NCBI GenBank assembly: GCA_003054695.1
Contig: QAZA01000011.1
Span: 186,001-250,000, forward strand
DNA length: 64,000 nucleotides
Reading direction: 5' to 3'
DNA from: Verrucomicrobia bacterium LW23
GTDB lineage: Bacteria > Verrucomicrobiota > Verrucomicrobiia > Methylacidiphilales > UBA1321
Shown: positions 63,204-64,000 of the stretch, in pieces
Layout of the letters: the number at the start of each line of letters is the position of its first letter
How positions within the stretch are numbered: the stretch's first letter is position 1
Made by a program: the position numbers and the translations under genes
Notes under the pieces: generated by a model
Told to the model about the DNA's origin: nothing
Seen by the model: only the letters and a program-made list of their open reading frames with translations
The model's database searches: none

Positions 63204-64000
63204 ATGATCGGTTTTGAATGGCTGCGACGGCAAAGGCTTGTCTCGAAAGGACTTGCGTGTCAAAAAATGCGTCGACAGCGCGACGAGGCAACGTGGCGGG
63301 AGTGCTTTGACTGCAACCGCACCGTCAAACTCAGCATCCTGGCTGTTTTCGCGTGCTGTCTGTACGCTCTGAGCTATTGGGGCTCCCTCAGCCTGGGCCT
63401 GCCGTACCCCAGCAATGAGTCTAATCTAATCATCTTTGTGGTCTTTTTGGTGGCCATGATGATGCTGGAGCTGGAGCACGGCGACGTATGGACGATCAAC
63501 AGCAGGCTGGCCCTTCTACTTGGCCTTGTCCTCGTTAACATCCTGCTAGTCAGGGGGATGTGTATTGCGCTTAAGACCGGCGGCTCGCAGCTTGGCGATC
63601 TCTACTTTCTGATGCCCACCGCCCTGGCGCCCATGTGCGTCAGCCTGCTGCTGGGCACGCGGCCCGCCCTTTACGCGGTGTTTGTTTCCAGCATTTTGCT
63701 CAGCCTCATTATGGGGCGCGATTTTAGCCTGATGGTCATCAGCATGATCTCCGGCTTTACCGCCGTTTACTTTACCAAACGGGTGCGCAAGAGGCACGAT
63801 CTCGTTAAATCGGGCGTCGCCGTCGGTATCGCCAGCATGGTCACTGCCCTGGCGTTCGGCCTGATTCAGGGACAGGACGCAGGTGCTCTGGCCACCGCCG
63901 GCGTGCGCGCCGTGCTGATGGGCATCGCCACCGCCCTGGTCGTCAGCGCCATTTTGCCCATCCTCGAGACTGTTTTCGACATCATTACCGATATGTCGTG
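63204..64000 (+). CDS. 7TM-HD family protein (PgpH/YqfF-like c-di-AMP phosphodiesterase), 3' end cut by window
   Basis: Only the first 265 codons are in the window. ATG 63204 begins a cytoplasmic, basic N-terminus (MIGFEWLRRQRLVSKGLACQKMRRQRDEA). Several helices follow: KLSILAVFACCLYALSYW, LIIFVVFLVAMMMLELE, LALLLGLVLVNILLV, LYFLMPTALAPMCVSLLLGTRPALYAVFVSS, LMVISMISGFTAV, ALVVSAILPILETVFDIIT. The PTALAPM... segment and LPILETVFDIIT element are 7TM-HD hallmarks. The HD phosphodiesterase domain should follow beyond 64000. In the family the first part includes a large extracytoplasmic sensor, but none is seen here between the start and the first helices. Confidence 0.85.
   Translation, partial: MIGFEWLRRQRLVSKGLACQKMRRQRDEATWRECFDCNRTVKLSILAVFACCLYALSYWGSLSLGLPYPSNESNLIIFVVFLVAMMMLELEHGDVWTINSRLALLLGLVLVNILLVRGMCIALKTGGSQLGDLYFLMPTALAPMCVSLLLGTRPALYAVFVSSILLSLIMGRDFSLMVISMISGFTAVYFTKRVRKRHDLVKSGVAVGIASMVTALAFGLIQGQDAGALATAGVRAVLMGIATALVVSAILPILETVFDIITDMS

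Overview
This window looks like a chromosomal segment of a GC-rich Verrucomicrobiota bacterium. The strongest lineage evidence is the four-gene Verru_Chthon prepilin-like cassette (723-6615). Supporting evidence is a Gram-negative envelope gene set (KDO transferase, TolC-like protein, type III secretion core), LacI/GntR regulators fused to sugar-binding domains, and a 34-residue COX24/bS22-like ribosomal protein gene. A family such as Opitutaceae or a Chthoniobacter relative is possible but not established from sequence alone. No tRNA, rRNA, CRISPR array or insertion sequence was recognised.

Layout. 1-6.8 kb: Verru_Chthon cassette D-B-C-A on the minus strand, followed by a secreted protein of unknown function; the gene order and pseudopilin features match GspH-I-J-K of type II secretion. 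6.8-16.2 kb: carbohydrate-type regulation and uptake, with a GntR/LacI hybrid regulator, a secreted protein, an operon of TPR protein, membrane-anchored solute-binding protein and fused MalF-MalG permease, and a LacI regulator. 16.4-20.2 kb: a MacA-MacB-like tripartite efflux operon. 20.7-28.7 kb: a giant Pro/Ala-rich membrane protein and an AddA/RecB-like helicase-nuclease. 28.9-31.7 kb: rpmB, rpsR, a DksA/TraR-like gene and divergent recF. 31.8-40.1 kb: TolC-like protein, D,D-carboxypeptidase with LysM, a large TPR protein, the COX24-like small gene, hisG and a DUF883 stress protein. 40.3-41.3 kb: prlF-yhaV toxin-antitoxin pair. 41.4-51.0 kb: clpB, a GapN-like dehydrogenase, mutL, pssA, and a carbonic anhydrase-SDR pair. 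51.1-58.9 kb: a membrane spermidine-synthase-like protein and a non-flagellar type III secretion core (sctQRST divergent from a HExxH protein, sctU and an NTF2-like protein). 59-64 kb: waaA/kdtA, a PilZ-like ORF, a GNAT acetyltransferase, phoH, and the start of a pgpH-like 7TM-HD phosphodiesterase cut by the window end.

How parts fit. MacA, MacB and the TolC-like protein could form one envelope-spanning exporter, although the TolC-like gene is 11 kb away. The T3SS genes give the export gate (R, S, T, U) and the sorting platform protein Q but no ATPase, SctV, secretin or needle, so the rest must lie elsewhere. The ABC importer operon has no ATPase gene and would need a shared MalK/MsmK-type subunit.

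Unusual structure: long disordered inserts in several proteins (MacB, TolC-like, the giant protein, MutL linker), two related 37-bp palindromic DNA repeats inside the helicase gene read in different frames, and two long imperfect inverted repeats in intergenic DNA (14.7-14.86 kb and 34.55-34.70 kb).
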